Source: Sordariomycetes sp. S80-01Y (Eukaryota > Ascomycota > Sordariomycetes). From it: DNA of 64,000 bases. This document shows positions 45,162 to 55,225 of this stretch, in pieces. Numbering within the stretch: position 1 is the stretch's first letter; each line of letters opens with the position of its first letter. A model generated the notes under the pieces. The model made no database searches and had not been told where the DNA came from. It worked only from the letters and a program-made list of their open reading frames with translations. The translations under genes were made by a program, and so were the position numbers. The stretch covers positions 186,001 to 250,000 of the forward strand of contig JAXQJY010000030.1 in the NCBI GenBank assembly GCA_037042185.1. The letters run 5' to 3'.

Positions 45162-46088
45162 CTAGTGGCCCTCAAGCTCCTTCTGAGTCCAATGCCATAG
45201 TTCGTTCGCCAGATCCGTATCAACAGCGCCCTTCTCCGCCCTGCCTGCCTCCCCAACAGGCTCATAGTACTCCCCACTCACGATCCTTGCATCATCGGCG
45301 GTCCCGGCCCAAAGCTGGTTCTTGACACCCTCCTCAACCCCGAACCAACGCGTCGGCGCGACGTCCTTCTGGAGGTACTTTACGAAATCATCTCCCGGGT
45401 CGCGGGCGTACAGCTCCGTTTGAACCTCACCTGGGTGGACCGACACAATTGTCAAGCTGGGATGGGCCTTGGCGAAGGACCGAGCGTAGAGGATGTTGGC
45501 GAGCTTGCTTTGCATGTAACGCTGCATGCTCTGGAGGCCGCTGTCGGGGGTCTTAAGGTCGGCGAAGCGGATGGTCGAGGGATCGAGAAACTTGTAACCG
45601 ATTGAGGCGAGATTGACGATGCGAGGCTTCGTCCCCGTCGTAGTTGCAGTACTTTCGAGGGTGGGAGTCAACAATTTCAGCAACAGGGCGTGTCCCACGT
45701 GGTTGACACCTATGTGCATCTCGTAGCCCTCTTTGGTGAAGCCAGCCGGATGCCCCAGGACGCCGGCGTTCAAGTACAGGATATCAAGCCTCTTCTCCGC
45801 CGCGAGGAAGGTCTTGGCTGCAGCCTCGATGGACTCGAAGCTGGCGAGGTCAAGCCGGAGGAAAGATACCTTGGTGCCGGGGGACGCGACGGCACGGACT
45901 TCACTTGCTGCGGCTTCGCCCTTTTCGGGGTCGCGAGCGGCCATGTACACGTGAGCCGGAGAGTGCTGAGCAAGGTTTTGGGCTGTCGCTTTGCCGAGAC
46001 CGATGTTTGCGCCAGTGATGAGGATGACCTTGTCTGAGAGGGAAGGGATGTCGGTTGAGGGGTTGTAGGGGAACTTCGTGTCGGACAT
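45162..46088 (-). CDS. Short-chain dehydrogenase/reductase (retinol-dehydrogenase/WWOX-like) (1)
   Basis: A single exon of 308 residues. The nucleotide-binding motif is TGANIGLG (residues 25-32) after VILI. The structural LNAG motif (from ILYLNAGVLG) and the catalytic YMQSK (Tyr-x3-Lys) are all present. The family is NAD(P)-dependent and soluble, and acts on carbonyl or hydroxyl groups of small molecules or lipids; the substrate is unknown. Stop codons of this gene and the upstream regulator are only 60 bases apart, so their 3' untranslated regions must overlap. A CTTATAAG TATA-like palindrome lies about 108 bases upstream of the start. Confidence 0.92.
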   Translation of the reverse strand: MSDTKFPYNPSTDIPSLSDKVILITGANIGLGKATAQNLAQHSPAHVYMAARDPEKGEAAASEVRAVASPGTKVSFLRLDLASFESIEAAAKTFLAAEKRLDILYLNAGVLGHPAGFTKEGYEMHIGVNHVGHALLLKLLTPTLESTATTTGTKPRIVNLASIGYKFLDPSTIRFADLKTPDSGLQSMQRYMQSKLANILYARSFAKAHPSLTIVSVHPGEVQTELYARDPGDDFVKYLQKDVAPTRWFGVEEGVKNQLWAGTADDARIVSGEYYEPVGEAGRAEKGAVDTDLANELWHWTQKELEGH

Positions 46089-46195
46089 GCTGGGCAGATG
46101 TTTTACCGTAATAATGGCTATTCTTTGAAGTGAAGTTCAGGATTGAGACTTTGATGTTCTTGTTGTTTTCGTCGTGACGAAGATTCCACGGCTTT

Positions 46196-46203
46196 CTTAT
46201 AAG
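46196..46203 (-). promoter_or_regulatory. TATA-like element of SDR 1
   Basis: The palindrome CTTATAAG, about 108 bases upstream of the SDR start codon at 46088. Confidence 0.45.
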
Positions 46204-47217
46204 TGAACCCGCTTCGGTGTCCCGGCCTAGTTCTTCACTTCCTAGAACCCGGACATAGCAATCTTTCAAGCCCGACCTACAGCTACTACCTCATCGCCTC
46301 GCAATTCCTGCTGCCCCATTGGAAGCCTTGCGATACCGCAGCCCCAGCAGTCCCTGTTGATAGCCCTGTTCCCAGACTGGGGTCTCGCTGGCCAATCAGG
46401 TGTTACACATTCCGAACAGGCAAATCGGATACATCGGCGAGGCACACGAATGTCAGCCGAGATACCGAGGCGGCCCTCAGAGGGTCACTATTGAAAATAT
46501 CTCTTCTCTTCATACGGGACGGATACTCGCCGGGTTGGTGATCGAGTCGTGGTCCAGCCAGGGTGAAGCGCGACAAAGCGGCTTTGTGCGGCAAGGATTT
46601 GGGAAACAATGGCACATGAAGACCGACGAAACCTTGTATGGTGACGGCTCATATTGAGACCTAAAATGCACTGCAGTTACCTAAATAACTTTCTGGTAAG
46701 AATCAAGCAGAGCAAACGCATAGATTAAAGTCGCTGGTCTGGCAACTGTCGTATCTTACTTGGCTTCTGTGCGGACGCCGTGCTGGTCCCAGTGGAGATG
46801 GTCCGCACCACTTAAGACCCGTACATTGGAGAGTTCTTTGTTCTCAATTTTTGTTTTGTACAAAAGAAAGCCGCTTGGAACATAACATCAGATGAACGCG
46901 TCTTTGTGCGGTTCTGCGGGCTTAACAGCTGGGTGAGATCAGACGGCATTGTTTGTAGAATCAATTGGCAATCAAAGGAAGCAATGTACCAGGATCTTCT
47001 TTTCAAAAAAGCTGTGCTCGTTATTTGAAATGCTTAGTCTATACACTTTGGTCCCTGGGCCTTGAAAACTAGCTAGCAACAAAACTTCCCTTGCTAACAG
47101 CGCCGTCAAACCCACCGTCAGGTAGCCTTATCAACAGCACCTACACAATCACGGCAGTACAACCGTCAAAATACGCGAGTAATATCGTTCGAGTCCCAAA
47201 CTAGAACAAATCTCATA
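46204..47217. other. Intergenic region between SDR 1 and the zinc-finger hypothetical
   Basis: About 1 kb, divergent promoters. Only short open frames; nothing else supported. Confidence 0.45.
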
Positions 47218-48177
47218 ATGCAACTCAATATACCCGATCCCCCGCCCGAACCGAGCCCATGGATATGGTCCTGCCCATGCGGCTACTCACCTAACCCAAT
47301 CTTCCTCAGCCGCTGCCTCCGCTGCGGTCGCACCATTCGGTTTCGCCCAGAGACTCGATGCGAGCGGAGACGAAGGGCCGCAGCTCTGTGTGCAACCTGG
47401 GATCGAAGAAAGAGAATTTTGGATGCGCAACCCGAGATGAGGGAGAAAGTGCAGTTTGGGCTCCTTGAAGCCAAAATAAAGAAGCTGAAGCCAGTTCCCG
47501 TTTCGAGAGAAACATTCGACAGCAAGGGCTGGATGAGCTGGCGCACCTGGAAGGACACTTGCGAAGTCTACGAGGAGATAAATCAGCAGGAGGAGAACGG
47601 GACCTCAGGAACTCTCACCCGGTCGGCAAGGATCGAAAGGAAGAGGACGATAAAGGGAGAGATCGCCCGGCTGAGGACATGGAAGAAGCAAGATAGGAGA
47701 GAGAGGCTGAGGGCCGGGGCTGGAGATTGCTGGGAGGACTGCATTATTCCAGGTTTGTGCACCGGCGTTCTGGCGCAAGCTATGAAAGAGGAAAAGGAGA
47801 TGGAGGAAAGGGAGGCAGAGAAGGTGGTTAAGACCCAAAATGGACGGGGGGGTCTAGAGGCGGTCAACACCGAGGAGGGATCTGGATCAGATCAAGACTG
47901 TGGTCAGAGTGGGCTTGAGAAGAACTCCAAAGACATCGAGGCTAACAAAATCGCCAAAGAAGACCAAGCCGGGCCAGACACCGGAGAAAGTGAGCGACCC
48001 GCCAAAAGGAGAAGCCTTGGCATGATGAAGGCTGATTCATTTCTCAGAACTAGCCCAAGATCATCCCCTTCGCGGCGTACGACTGGCACGCACAGCTTCA
48101 ACCTCAGCGCCCGCACCAGGGCTTCCGTTGCAACCGAACCAGAGCAGCGAGAACTGGTATCCGCAGGGTGCCAATAG
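47218..48177 (+). CDS. Hypothetical protein with RanBP2-type zinc-finger-like N-terminus
   Basis: A single exon of 319 residues. Residues 17-36 read WSCPCGYSPNPIFLSRCLRC, matching the W-x-C-x-C-x4-N-x6-C-x2-C order of a RanBP2-type zinc finger except that one residue instead of two to four separates the first cysteines. Residues 48-235 are highly charged and largely helical (Lys/Arg/Glu), and the last 80 are Ser/Arg-rich and disordered with the basic cluster RPAKRRS. Such fingers bind RNA or ubiquitin in other proteins. A nuclear or RNA-binding role is conceivable, but there is no known family. It lies between two SDR genes of the possible cluster. Confidence 0.65.
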   Translation: MQLNIPDPPPEPSPWIWSCPCGYSPNPIFLSRCLRCGRTIRFRPETRCERRRRAAALCATWDRRKRILDAQPEMREKVQFGLLEAKIKKLKPVPVSRETFDSKGWMSWRTWKDTCEVYEEINQQEENGTSGTLTRSARIERKRTIKGEIARLRTWKKQDRRERLRAGAGDCWEDCIIPGLCTGVLAQAMKEEKEMEEREAEKVVKTQNGRGGLEAVNTEEGSGSDQDCGQSGLEKNSKDIEANKIAKEDQAGPDTGESERPAKRRSLGMMKADSFLRTSPRSSPSRRTTGTHSFNLSARTRASVATEPEQRELVSAGCQ

Positions 48178-48343
48178 GAGCGATAGCAGTGACGTGAACG
48201 TCCTGACGGAGGAGGACAAAGAAGCGAAGTCTCTCACTCAACTGATGAGCTTTAAAGGGAACGACGTTCCAGTTTCAGAATAGCAAAGTCATCCGTTTGC
48301 CAATAATGGCTATATTGATGATGATGTTTATGTCAATGTTAGA

Positions 48344-49206
48344 CTACCACGGCTGCACCTTGTCGTCCCTCAGAATCACCTTTCCAACATCCGCGTCCCG
48401 CTTTCCCTCAACCACATCCTTGATAAACTGCCCTCCAAGCGCAGGATCGGCAGCGCCATTCTTTTTGTTCGCTTCGGCATTGCCTCCCAAGCCCGTCGCC
48501 AAAAAGCCCGGCGAGATGCCCCAGATCTTGACCCCGTCCTTGGTCAGCAGCCTATGCCACTCCCTCATCATCATGTTCATGCCCGTCTTGGCGCTCCTGT
48601 AGGCTGGGATGTTGGTGAACATGACATCGTCGGTCTTCGGCCAGCCCGCCTCAGGGACCTTGTTGAGGGGTATGGCGGGGTTGTCCGTGGTGGTGAGGCA
48701 GGCGGTGCCCGAGGCCAGGAAGATGAGACGAGGGTCCGAGGAGGCTAGCAGAAGGGGGACAAAAGTATGGGTCATGACTTGGGTGCCGACTACGTTGACG
48801 GTCCAGGAGGCTGTCCAGGCTTGGCGCATGGTCATCTTCCCTGAGAGGTACTGCTGGTCGAACGAGGCGCCTATGGCAGACTGTCAGTATTGAATTAACT
48901 AGGAAAAGAAGCCAGCATACCGGCGTTGTTGACCAAGGTGTCAAGGCGGCCGTAGGTCTTCTTAACATGATCGAATAAGGCGTTGATGGAGGCATCGTCC
49001 TCGATATCGATCTGCACAGCATTAAGGGCAGACTTCGACTGAGGGAACTCCGACTTGGCGCTCTCAACAGCTGCCTTTGCTTTGCCGATATCACGCCCGC
49101 CGAGAAGGATCTCATGGACGCGATCCGAAGCACAGAGCGCGCGGACGGCTTCGTAGCCCAGGCCGGTGTTGGCGCCGGTGATGAGGACGATGTTCTTGTC
49201 AGACAT
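48344..49206 (-). CDS. Short-chain dehydrogenase/reductase (2)
   Basis: Two exons (complement of 48344..48870 and 48921..49206), joined by a 50-nt GTATGC...TAG intron, give 270 residues. The cofactor motif is TGANTGLG (residues 10-17) after IVLI. TLVNNAG straddles the intron and supplies the structural NNAG motif. VFTNIPAYRSAK-type sequence gives the Tyr-x3-Lys catalytic pair (YRSAK), and SPGFLATGL follows. A soluble NAD(P)-dependent carbonyl reductase or alcohol dehydrogenase of unknown substrate. It is unlike SDR 1 in length and C-terminus, so it is not a recent duplicate. Confidence 0.9.
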
Positions 49207-49632
49207 GGTTGTGAGTTTTACTGGGATTGCGAGTACTATCCATCCTCCCGAAGAAATCAATGGACGTCACCGGACTATTTATACTAAAGGTCGATGAGGT
49301 CAACAAACCCTCCCTGGACGGACCTCCACGGAGCAGAGCAACTGCCGTGGACCCACTTCTCGGCCGACATCTCCGTTGCCAACGGGCCGGACTTTACGGA
49401 GAGAGGCGGGGATCGGATTTCATGAGGGCTTGACGGCTAAGGTGGCAGGCATGAGACGAATGGGATGAGGTCTTCGGGCAACGGCAGATGGGCCAGCGTT
49501 TCATGTTGGTATTGGTGGGTGGGAGGTCTATTCAAGCAGTAGAGCGGCAGGGCCACGGACTATGGGTCAGAACAGGACGAACGATGGTCCGCACATTAGG
49601 CCCATCCTTTCACTCGACATGACATGACATGA
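49207..49632. other. Spacer between SDR 2 and regulator 3
   Basis: 426 bases containing the SDR 2 promoter and the regulator 3' end. An imperfect ACATG repeat occurs just after the regulator stop at 49616-49630. Nothing else seen. Confidence 0.4.
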
Positions 49633-51579
49633 TCACGAATCCAAGAGCATATCAAGATTCAAGTACTGCCCCATGTACTCATCCCACAGAGCGTCCTCCA
49701 TTGGCTCGGGTATGCTGTTGATCCAGCCTTCCCGCGGGGCTTCGGCAGAGCCACTATCCACGCCGACGATGCCGTTCACGGGCGATCCTACCCCTTCGCC
49801 GCTTCTGAGGCGTGCCATTGTAGCTTCCGCAATCTGACGAACCCGCTTGGTCTCAGGGCCTCTCGTGTCTCCCTGCTCGGCGCAGACCGCTGATATCTGC
49901 GACAGCAATTGAGAAGTGGCTTCCGTGTCCACGACGCCGACCGATGCGCTGCGGCCGACCAACGCGCTCAAGCATAAAGCAACGGTGCCGAGAAGGAAGT
50001 CATGCCACGTCAGGCTCGCTTTAAACCATGGTTGGGAATTGACCTGACCGCCAGGCCGGAATTCGTAATACGCGTCGCAGATCCCCCAAGTGAGCGTCGT
50101 GGCGGCGTGATAGCACGCGATGATGCTTTCGAGTCTGCGCAGGAGGACATACGGTCGATGCAGTACGCACAGGGACTTTGTGTAGATGAACATGATGCAC
50201 AGACGGGTGACGATGAGGCCCGCCGAGTCAAAGACCGAGTCGCACATCGGGCGCGCTTTGAGACGTTCCGGCGTGGAACGGTAGACTAACTCGACTTCGT
50301 CGTGGAGTTGTTGCAGCTTGTCTATTGAAACCATACTCTGCTGCGAGACGAGAGCCGCACGTAATACCTTGTCGAACACATCTATAAGTTGCTGCTTGGC
50401 GACGGCAAACTGGATGTTCGTGGGCTCTTCGAGCGGCTTGGGCGGCGGCAGCTCCGAGCAGTCCTCATCGTAGTCGGAGTCGTTGATGTTGCGAGGCGGA
50501 TCTACAACGTCCATCGGCAGAGGCGTGGAGCGGGGGAGCCCCAGATGAAAAGAAGTCAGGAGATCGAGTTGCGTGAGCAGCGACCACGTCCGCCTGCGCA
50601 TCTCGGCGACAAAGGGCGTAAGGGCGAGGGTTTCGGGTCTCTGATGATAGCCCATGGCCATTGCAACCCTGACTGCTACGCTAAAGACAGAAACCACATC
50701 CGTGGGAAGCACCGCGCTACTCAAGCATCGGGCTTGCACAAAGATCAGCAGCGCTTCCGGACCCCACGGCTGCGGTCTGAAGTAGTTTCCCAGCACCAGA
50801 CAATGAGCTGCAGCTTGCGGAAAGCTCGCGTTCCCATCATTCCCTGGGCCCCCTCCGCTCGCTGCATTGCGTGCGACGTCGCACAGAGAAAACAGTATAG
50901 ATACCCACAGGGGCGAAGCACTCAACGGGTCCTGCCAGAAGTCCCGATATAGTCTCTGAAATTGGCCAACGTGGAGGTTTGTTGCGGCAATCACATGGTC
51001 CCTGAAGGAAGCAGAGACGTGGCGGTCGAGCTCCTTTCTTGATGGCAGATATCGTGCGAGGATTTGCTTCATGTCCATCGGCTCCGACTTGCCAAACAGG
51101 ATCTCTATACAGGACGGCGTGGCGTTGGCGCTGCTGGCAGGCTTGAGGTCGCTGTCGATCGCAACAGCTAGACGGAGATCTTGGATGTCTCTCCACACAG
51201 AGGACCAATGCATTGCGCTATTGATAACATCACTGTCGAGAGGATTGTGCTGAGACGTGAGCACTGGACCTGAGTTTACGGACCCTGAAGCGGTGGCGGG
51301 TGAGATGGGCAAGGCATCCTGAGGCGCAACCTCACGAACCACTTGTTCCAAGTACGATAGCCGGCTCTCCAGCTGCATTTGTCGTTCATGGCCTTCGGTG
51401 GGCGGCTCTCGAGGAAAACGTCTGTAGCAGCAATTCTGGCCATCTTTCCTCCGGGCACATGCGCCACAGGGGTCCTGACGGTCACACTTGAGCTTGCGAC
51501 GGTGGCATTCAGAACAGACCAGCCGTTCGCGGTTTCTCGTCAGGCCCTGCCGCTGACTCTTGACTGGTGACGAGGTCAT
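49633..51579 (-). CDS. Zn(II)2Cys6 transcription factor with fungal_trans domain (3)
   Basis: A single exon of 648 residues. The zinc cluster is Cys22-x2-Cys25-x6-Cys32-x5-Cys38-x2-Cys41-x8-Cys50 (VCSECHRRKLKCDRQ onward), preceded by a basic arm. A dimerisation helix follows (about 68-82, QLESRLSYLEQVVRE). The middle homology domain includes RRRTWSLLTQLDLLTSFHLG and the typical LPRSTPLPMDVVDPP. An acidic C-terminus (EPMEDALWDEYMGQYLN) could be an activation region. A nuclear regulator, unlike the regulator at 43351 in sequence and architecture. It lies head-to-head with the deubiquitinase gene and upstream of SDR 2 on the same strand. Confidence 0.93.
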   Translation of the reverse strand: MTSSPVKSQRQGLTRNRERLVCSECHRRKLKCDRQDPCGACARRKDGQNCCYRRFPREPPTEGHERQMQLESRLSYLEQVVREVAPQDALPISPATASGSVNSGPVLTSQHNPLDSDVINSAMHWSSVWRDIQDLRLAVAIDSDLKPASSANATPSCIEILFGKSEPMDMKQILARYLPSRKELDRHVSASFRDHVIAATNLHVGQFQRLYRDFWQDPLSASPLWVSILFSLCDVARNAASGGGPGNDGNASFPQAAAHCLVLGNYFRPQPWGPEALLIFVQARCLSSAVLPTDVVSVFSVAVRVAMAMGYHQRPETLALTPFVAEMRRRTWSLLTQLDLLTSFHLGLPRSTPLPMDVVDPPRNINDSDYDEDCSELPPPKPLEEPTNIQFAVAKQQLIDVFDKVLRAALVSQQSMVSIDKLQQLHDEVELVYRSTPERLKARPMCDSVFDSAGLIVTRLCIMFIYTKSLCVLHRPYVLLRRLESIIACYHAATTLTWGICDAYYEFRPGGQVNSQPWFKASLTWHDFLLGTVALCLSALVGRSASVGVVDTEATSQLLSQISAVCAEQGDTRGPETKRVRQIAEATMARLRSGEGVGSPVNGIVGVDSGSAEAPREGWINSIPEPMEDALWDEYMGQYLNLDMLLDS

Positions 51580-52210
51580 GGCGACTAGGTCATGGCGACT
51601 CGCTCAGTCGGTGAGCCATTGAGAACGGTGGTGATGGAAGTTGAGGTCTCGGGCATCCGTCGCGTCCGAACATGCGAGATAGGCGAAGCTAGGCCGCACT
51701 AAACCCCGCCTAGGGAGCTGACGCCACACGCCGATCTCTGGGCACCAGCACCGCCACTTGGGGGCTGAGGATCATTGCGTCAGGCTCGGATTTCGCAGCC
51801 AAGAACGACCTGCGTACGCGCGCTGAGTGACGACGTCCCCACCTTCTGCTTCCTACCTTGAATTCCAAACTGCTTCACGAGGCACCTCGATAAGACTGGG
51901 AGGCTTTAGCGACCTCTGACGATACCCTCTCCACGGGCTCGTCATTCACCATTCATCTCTTTCGTTTCTTGTTTCTTCCTAGCTGCTTGCTGTGACTCAA
52001 CGTACGTCCCTTACCACCTAACGGAATCTGTGCTGAGCTTACAGCTGACGACAGGCAAATTAGGGAAGCGATCAGTTGGGTCGCGCCGTCGACTACCACT
52101 TGACCACGTCGAAGCTCACGCGATAACCCAGAGTGTGCATTGAATCCTTCTAGGATCCAACACCACCGCACTGGCTCGAAAACTAGCCCCTCGTCACATC
52201 ACCTGCTGTC
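51580..52210. promoter_or_regulatory. Divergent promoter between regulator 3 and the MINDY gene
   Basis: 631 bases. The part near 51950-52200 is C/T rich on the plus strand, consistent with the leader of the deubiquitinase. No clear TATA box. Confidence 0.4.
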
Positions 52211-55200
52211 ATGGTCATCTCGAGGAAGCCGGTGGGCTACTCGCCCAACGCACCTGGCGACGGACCGCCAGCACCCGGTCAGCTTCGCAGGCAGGAATCT
52301 TGGGAAATCTACTCCTCCGACGAAGACGAGCCCATAGTACCAAAACCTCCTTCGAACCAGACCTACCTTCCATACCGGCCGCCAGGCAGCGACCAACCCG
52401 CCCCGCTACAGCCCCAAGCGACGGCTTCGAACGAACTCCCAGCCCAAACAGACGAGACGAGCAGCGCGGACCAGATTCCGGATAGTCTCCGGCCTGGAGG
52501 CAATCGATCCCAGACAAACCCTTTCCTGCGTAAGAAGGTCCCAGACTCCGCGTCGCAACCGCCGGCGCAGCAGCTCGAGCAGCTCAGCATTCAGAACACG
52601 GGCACGAATCCTTTCCAGCCGCAGCAGCCGCAGAAACAGGGCACAACCAGCTCCTCCAACTATGATACCCCTCCGCAAACCATCACATCCGAGACCAACC
52701 CTTGGAAGACGAATCAGCTCGACCCCGAGCGTACGTACTCTCCGGCGGCAGTGTTGACCGACCCGAACGACGAAGCATCACAGCCCACGTTTCTACAGTC
52801 ACCGGCCGACATGGTAAATCCCTGGTCGAATGCTCCCAGCAATCCTCCCCAGGGTCCAACGCCGCCACTGCACGCACCTCCTCAGATCCCATCTCAGCCC
52901 TTGCAACCAGACGCTGAGAGGAACCCTTGGACAACAGGAGCGAACGTACCCGCGCCGCCGTTACCACCATCTCCTGCGGCCCCTGGTTCGTCAGATCATG
53001 CGCCTACGGAACCACTAGCACCTCGTCAGCCTCCCTCGCCGCAACCACCACCCAAAGTAGGACCGGTTCAATCACCGACACCGCCAACGCTTCTTGTACC
53101 ACAAGACACGCCATCACACCCTTCAACTCCCGCGTATTCAGACACAAATCCCTTTGCACATAATGGGGCCTCACAGCCTCCTAGATCGCAATCCCGCTCA
53201 CCCGCAATGATGTCTTTGCCTTCTGACGAGGGCTCGGCATTTGTGGAGGTCGGTCAGGAAAGTGGCAAAACACCCCAGCTGCCTCCAGTTGCTGGCCTAT
53301 CGACTGGATTGAGTTCCAATCAGGATGCATGGTCAGGGCTTGAGACGTTGGATCGCCAACAGACTGGACAGAGCAAGGCTGCGGACTCGCAGATCGAGGA
53401 GTGGAAATTGGTGGACGTGGATGGCCCGACATCCAGCACGGCACCGGCAGGCGACTCATCAGCAGAGCCGCCACTGCCACCCCGACGAGCATCCGGAGAG
53501 AGAGCGGGATTCGTGTCGTCGAGATCGAACGTTGACCCAAAAGCAGAGACTTATCAGGTTAAGAACATCAAATGGCACGACCCTGCATCGGCGCGGAACC
53601 CGCGTGTCTCTCCTATCCTGGTCCAGAATGAGAACGGGCCTTGTCCTCTGGTGGCACTTGTCAACGCACTGACGTTGACCACACCCTCTGATGCAGACGA
53701 CACATCCTTAGTGGAAGTTCTACGGTCAAGGGAGCAGATCAGTTTGAATCTTCTGCTAGATGCCGTGTTCGAGGAGCTGATGTCGCCTCGGCGATCCAAC
53801 GAGGACGCGATATTGCCGGATGTTGGCGAGCTGTACGCCTTTCTGATGAGCCTACACACGGGCATGAACGTCAATCCCCGTTTCATGCCAACGGAGGCGA
53901 TGCGAGAAGCCTTCGGCCGCACATCCTTGACGCATCTGGACGCCGCCGAACGAAACGACTTGATACCAGGAACATTCGAAAACACGCACGAGATGGGCTT
54001 ATACGCCACCTTCAAGATCCCTTTGATCCACGGCTGGCTGCCGTCAACAGGCGACCCTGCATACTCGGCCTTGGAGCGCCAGGCACAATCTTACGAAGAT
54101 GCACAGAATATTCTATTCCGCGAGGAGGAGCTTGAGCACAAGCTGTCCAGTCCGCCAGGGCTGACGGGCGACGAGCAACAGCTGTACCAGGACATCATGA
54201 CCATCAAGGGCTTCCTGGACGGCTCTGCGACACAGCTCACAGCGTGGGGCATCCAGGTCATTTCGCGGGCAATCCGACCAGGCACATTTGCCATTCTGTT
54301 TCGTAATGACCACTTCAGCACCCTCTACTGCCATCCGCAGTCAAAGGAGCTTGTTACACTAGTGACGGATGAAGGCTACCGGTCGAACGACGAAGTTGTC
54401 TGGGAGAGTCTAGTCGACATCCAAGGCGCGCGCACGCAGTACTTGTCGGGAGATTTCCGCGTGGTGGGCCAGGGCGCATCTTCAACATCCGGCGGGATGT
54501 CAGACCCTCATGCAGGCGAATGGCAGACGGTGGGCAGTCGTCGTGGCGGGTCTCAGCAGCAAAGCTCTTCGGACGAGCCACCCCTGACGCCGGCCGAGCA
54601 GGAAGATCGCGATCTGGCCTTGGCCATGCAGCTGCAGGAGGAAGAAGACCAGAGGCACCGAGAGGAGCAGGACCGCCGTCAACGCGAGCAGAACATGTCT
54701 AATCAGTACATCGAACAGCAAGGCCGTAGTCCTCAGCCGCGGGCGTCCTCGTCTCAGTACCCCGGGGCGTCCCCATCCCGCGCTCAGTATCTGCGACCCG
54801 AGCCCCAGGGCATTGCACCAAACCGCCGCAGCTCAGCTTCGTCGAGCCTGCACACAGGGAGTTCCCTCAGCGAGCCCCGTGCAAACGTGCCCCGACAACC
54901 TTCGCAGAACATCCGCCCGATGGTCCCGCCCCGTCGACACGTGCCGAACACGCATCGTCCGGAGGCTGCTGGAGCGGATGCGCCTCCCCCTTATGAGCAG
55001 GCAGCGCATGACGAGCCGTTTGAACCTCCGATCGGGCACCCGGCGCATGCAACAAGCACGAACGCCAGCCAGCAGTCGACGAATGCACCTGCTCCTGGGA
55101 TCGGCGGCGGGCCCCCACGGATGGGGAGGCAGAGACCGGTTGGACAGAACGTACCAGCCGCATTTCAGGGGAGACCAGGTGCAGTGGGAAGAGACAGCCG

Positions 55201-55225
55201 GGACCGTGACTGCGTGGTGATGTGA
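52211..55225 (+). CDS. MINDY-type (DUF544) deubiquitinase with MIU motif and C-terminal CaaX box
   Basis: A single exon of 1004 residues. Residues 1-440 are Pro/Ser/Gln-rich and disordered, with repeated NPW and NPF motifs. The catalytic MINDY fold spans about 450-760: Gln472 and Cys478 in VQNENGPCPLVALVNAL, and His701 in FRNDHFSTLYCH. A motif-interacting-with-ubiquitin helix follows at about 797-820 (DRDLALAMQLQEEEDQRHR). This family trims K48-linked ubiquitin chains. The tail is again disordered and ends CVVM, a CaaX box with Met in the last position that would favour farnesylation, so the protein may be membrane tethered. NPF motifs suggest EH-domain binding. The ATG is the first in the frame after a C/T-rich leader. 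Confidence 0.93.
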   Translation: MVISRKPVGYSPNAPGDGPPAPGQLRRQESWEIYSSDEDEPIVPKPPSNQTYLPYRPPGSDQPAPLQPQATASNELPAQTDETSSADQIPDSLRPGGNRSQTNPFLRKKVPDSASQPPAQQLEQLSIQNTGTNPFQPQQPQKQGTTSSSNYDTPPQTITSETNPWKTNQLDPERTYSPAAVLTDPNDEASQPTFLQSPADMVNPWSNAPSNPPQGPTPPLHAPPQIPSQPLQPDAERNPWTTGANVPAPPLPPSPAAPGSSDHAPTEPLAPRQPPSPQPPPKVGPVQSPTPPTLLVPQDTPSHPSTPAYSDTNPFAHNGASQPPRSQSRSPAMMSLPSDEGSAFVEVGQESGKTPQLPPVAGLSTGLSSNQDAWSGLETLDRQQTGQSKAADSQIEEWKLVDVDGPTSSTAPAGDSSAEPPLPPRRASGERAGFVSSRSNVDPKAETYQVKNIKWHDPASARNPRVSPILVQNENGPCPLVALVNALTLTTPSDADDTSLVEVLRSREQISLNLLLDAVFEELMSPRRSNEDAILPDVGELYAFLMSLHTGMNVNPRFMPTEAMREAFGRTSLTHLDAAERNDLIPGTFENTHEMGLYATFKIPLIHGWLPSTGDPAYSALERQAQSYEDAQNILFREEELEHKLSSPPGLTGDEQQLYQDIMTIKGFLDGSATQLTAWGIQVISRAIRPGTFAILFRNDHFSTLYCHPQSKELVTLVTDEGYRSNDEVVWESLVDIQGARTQYLSGDFRVVGQGASSTSGGMSDPHAGEWQTVGSRRGGSQQQSSSDEPPLTPAEQEDRDLALAMQLQEEEDQRHREEQDRRQREQNMSNQYIEQQGRSPQPRASSSQYPGASPSRAQYLRPEPQGIAPNRRSSASSSLHTGSSLSEPRANVPRQPSQNIRPMVPPRRHVPNTHRPEAAGADAPPPYEQAAHDEPFEPPIGHPAHATSTNASQQSTNAPAPGIGGGPPRMGRQRPVGQNVPAAFQGRPGAVGRDSRDRDCVVM

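Noticed and set aside
40470-51579. Complete secondary-metabolite gene cluster
   Set aside because: No polyketide synthase, peptide synthetase, terpene cyclase or prenyltransferase in the window; reported only as a possible tailoring cluster.
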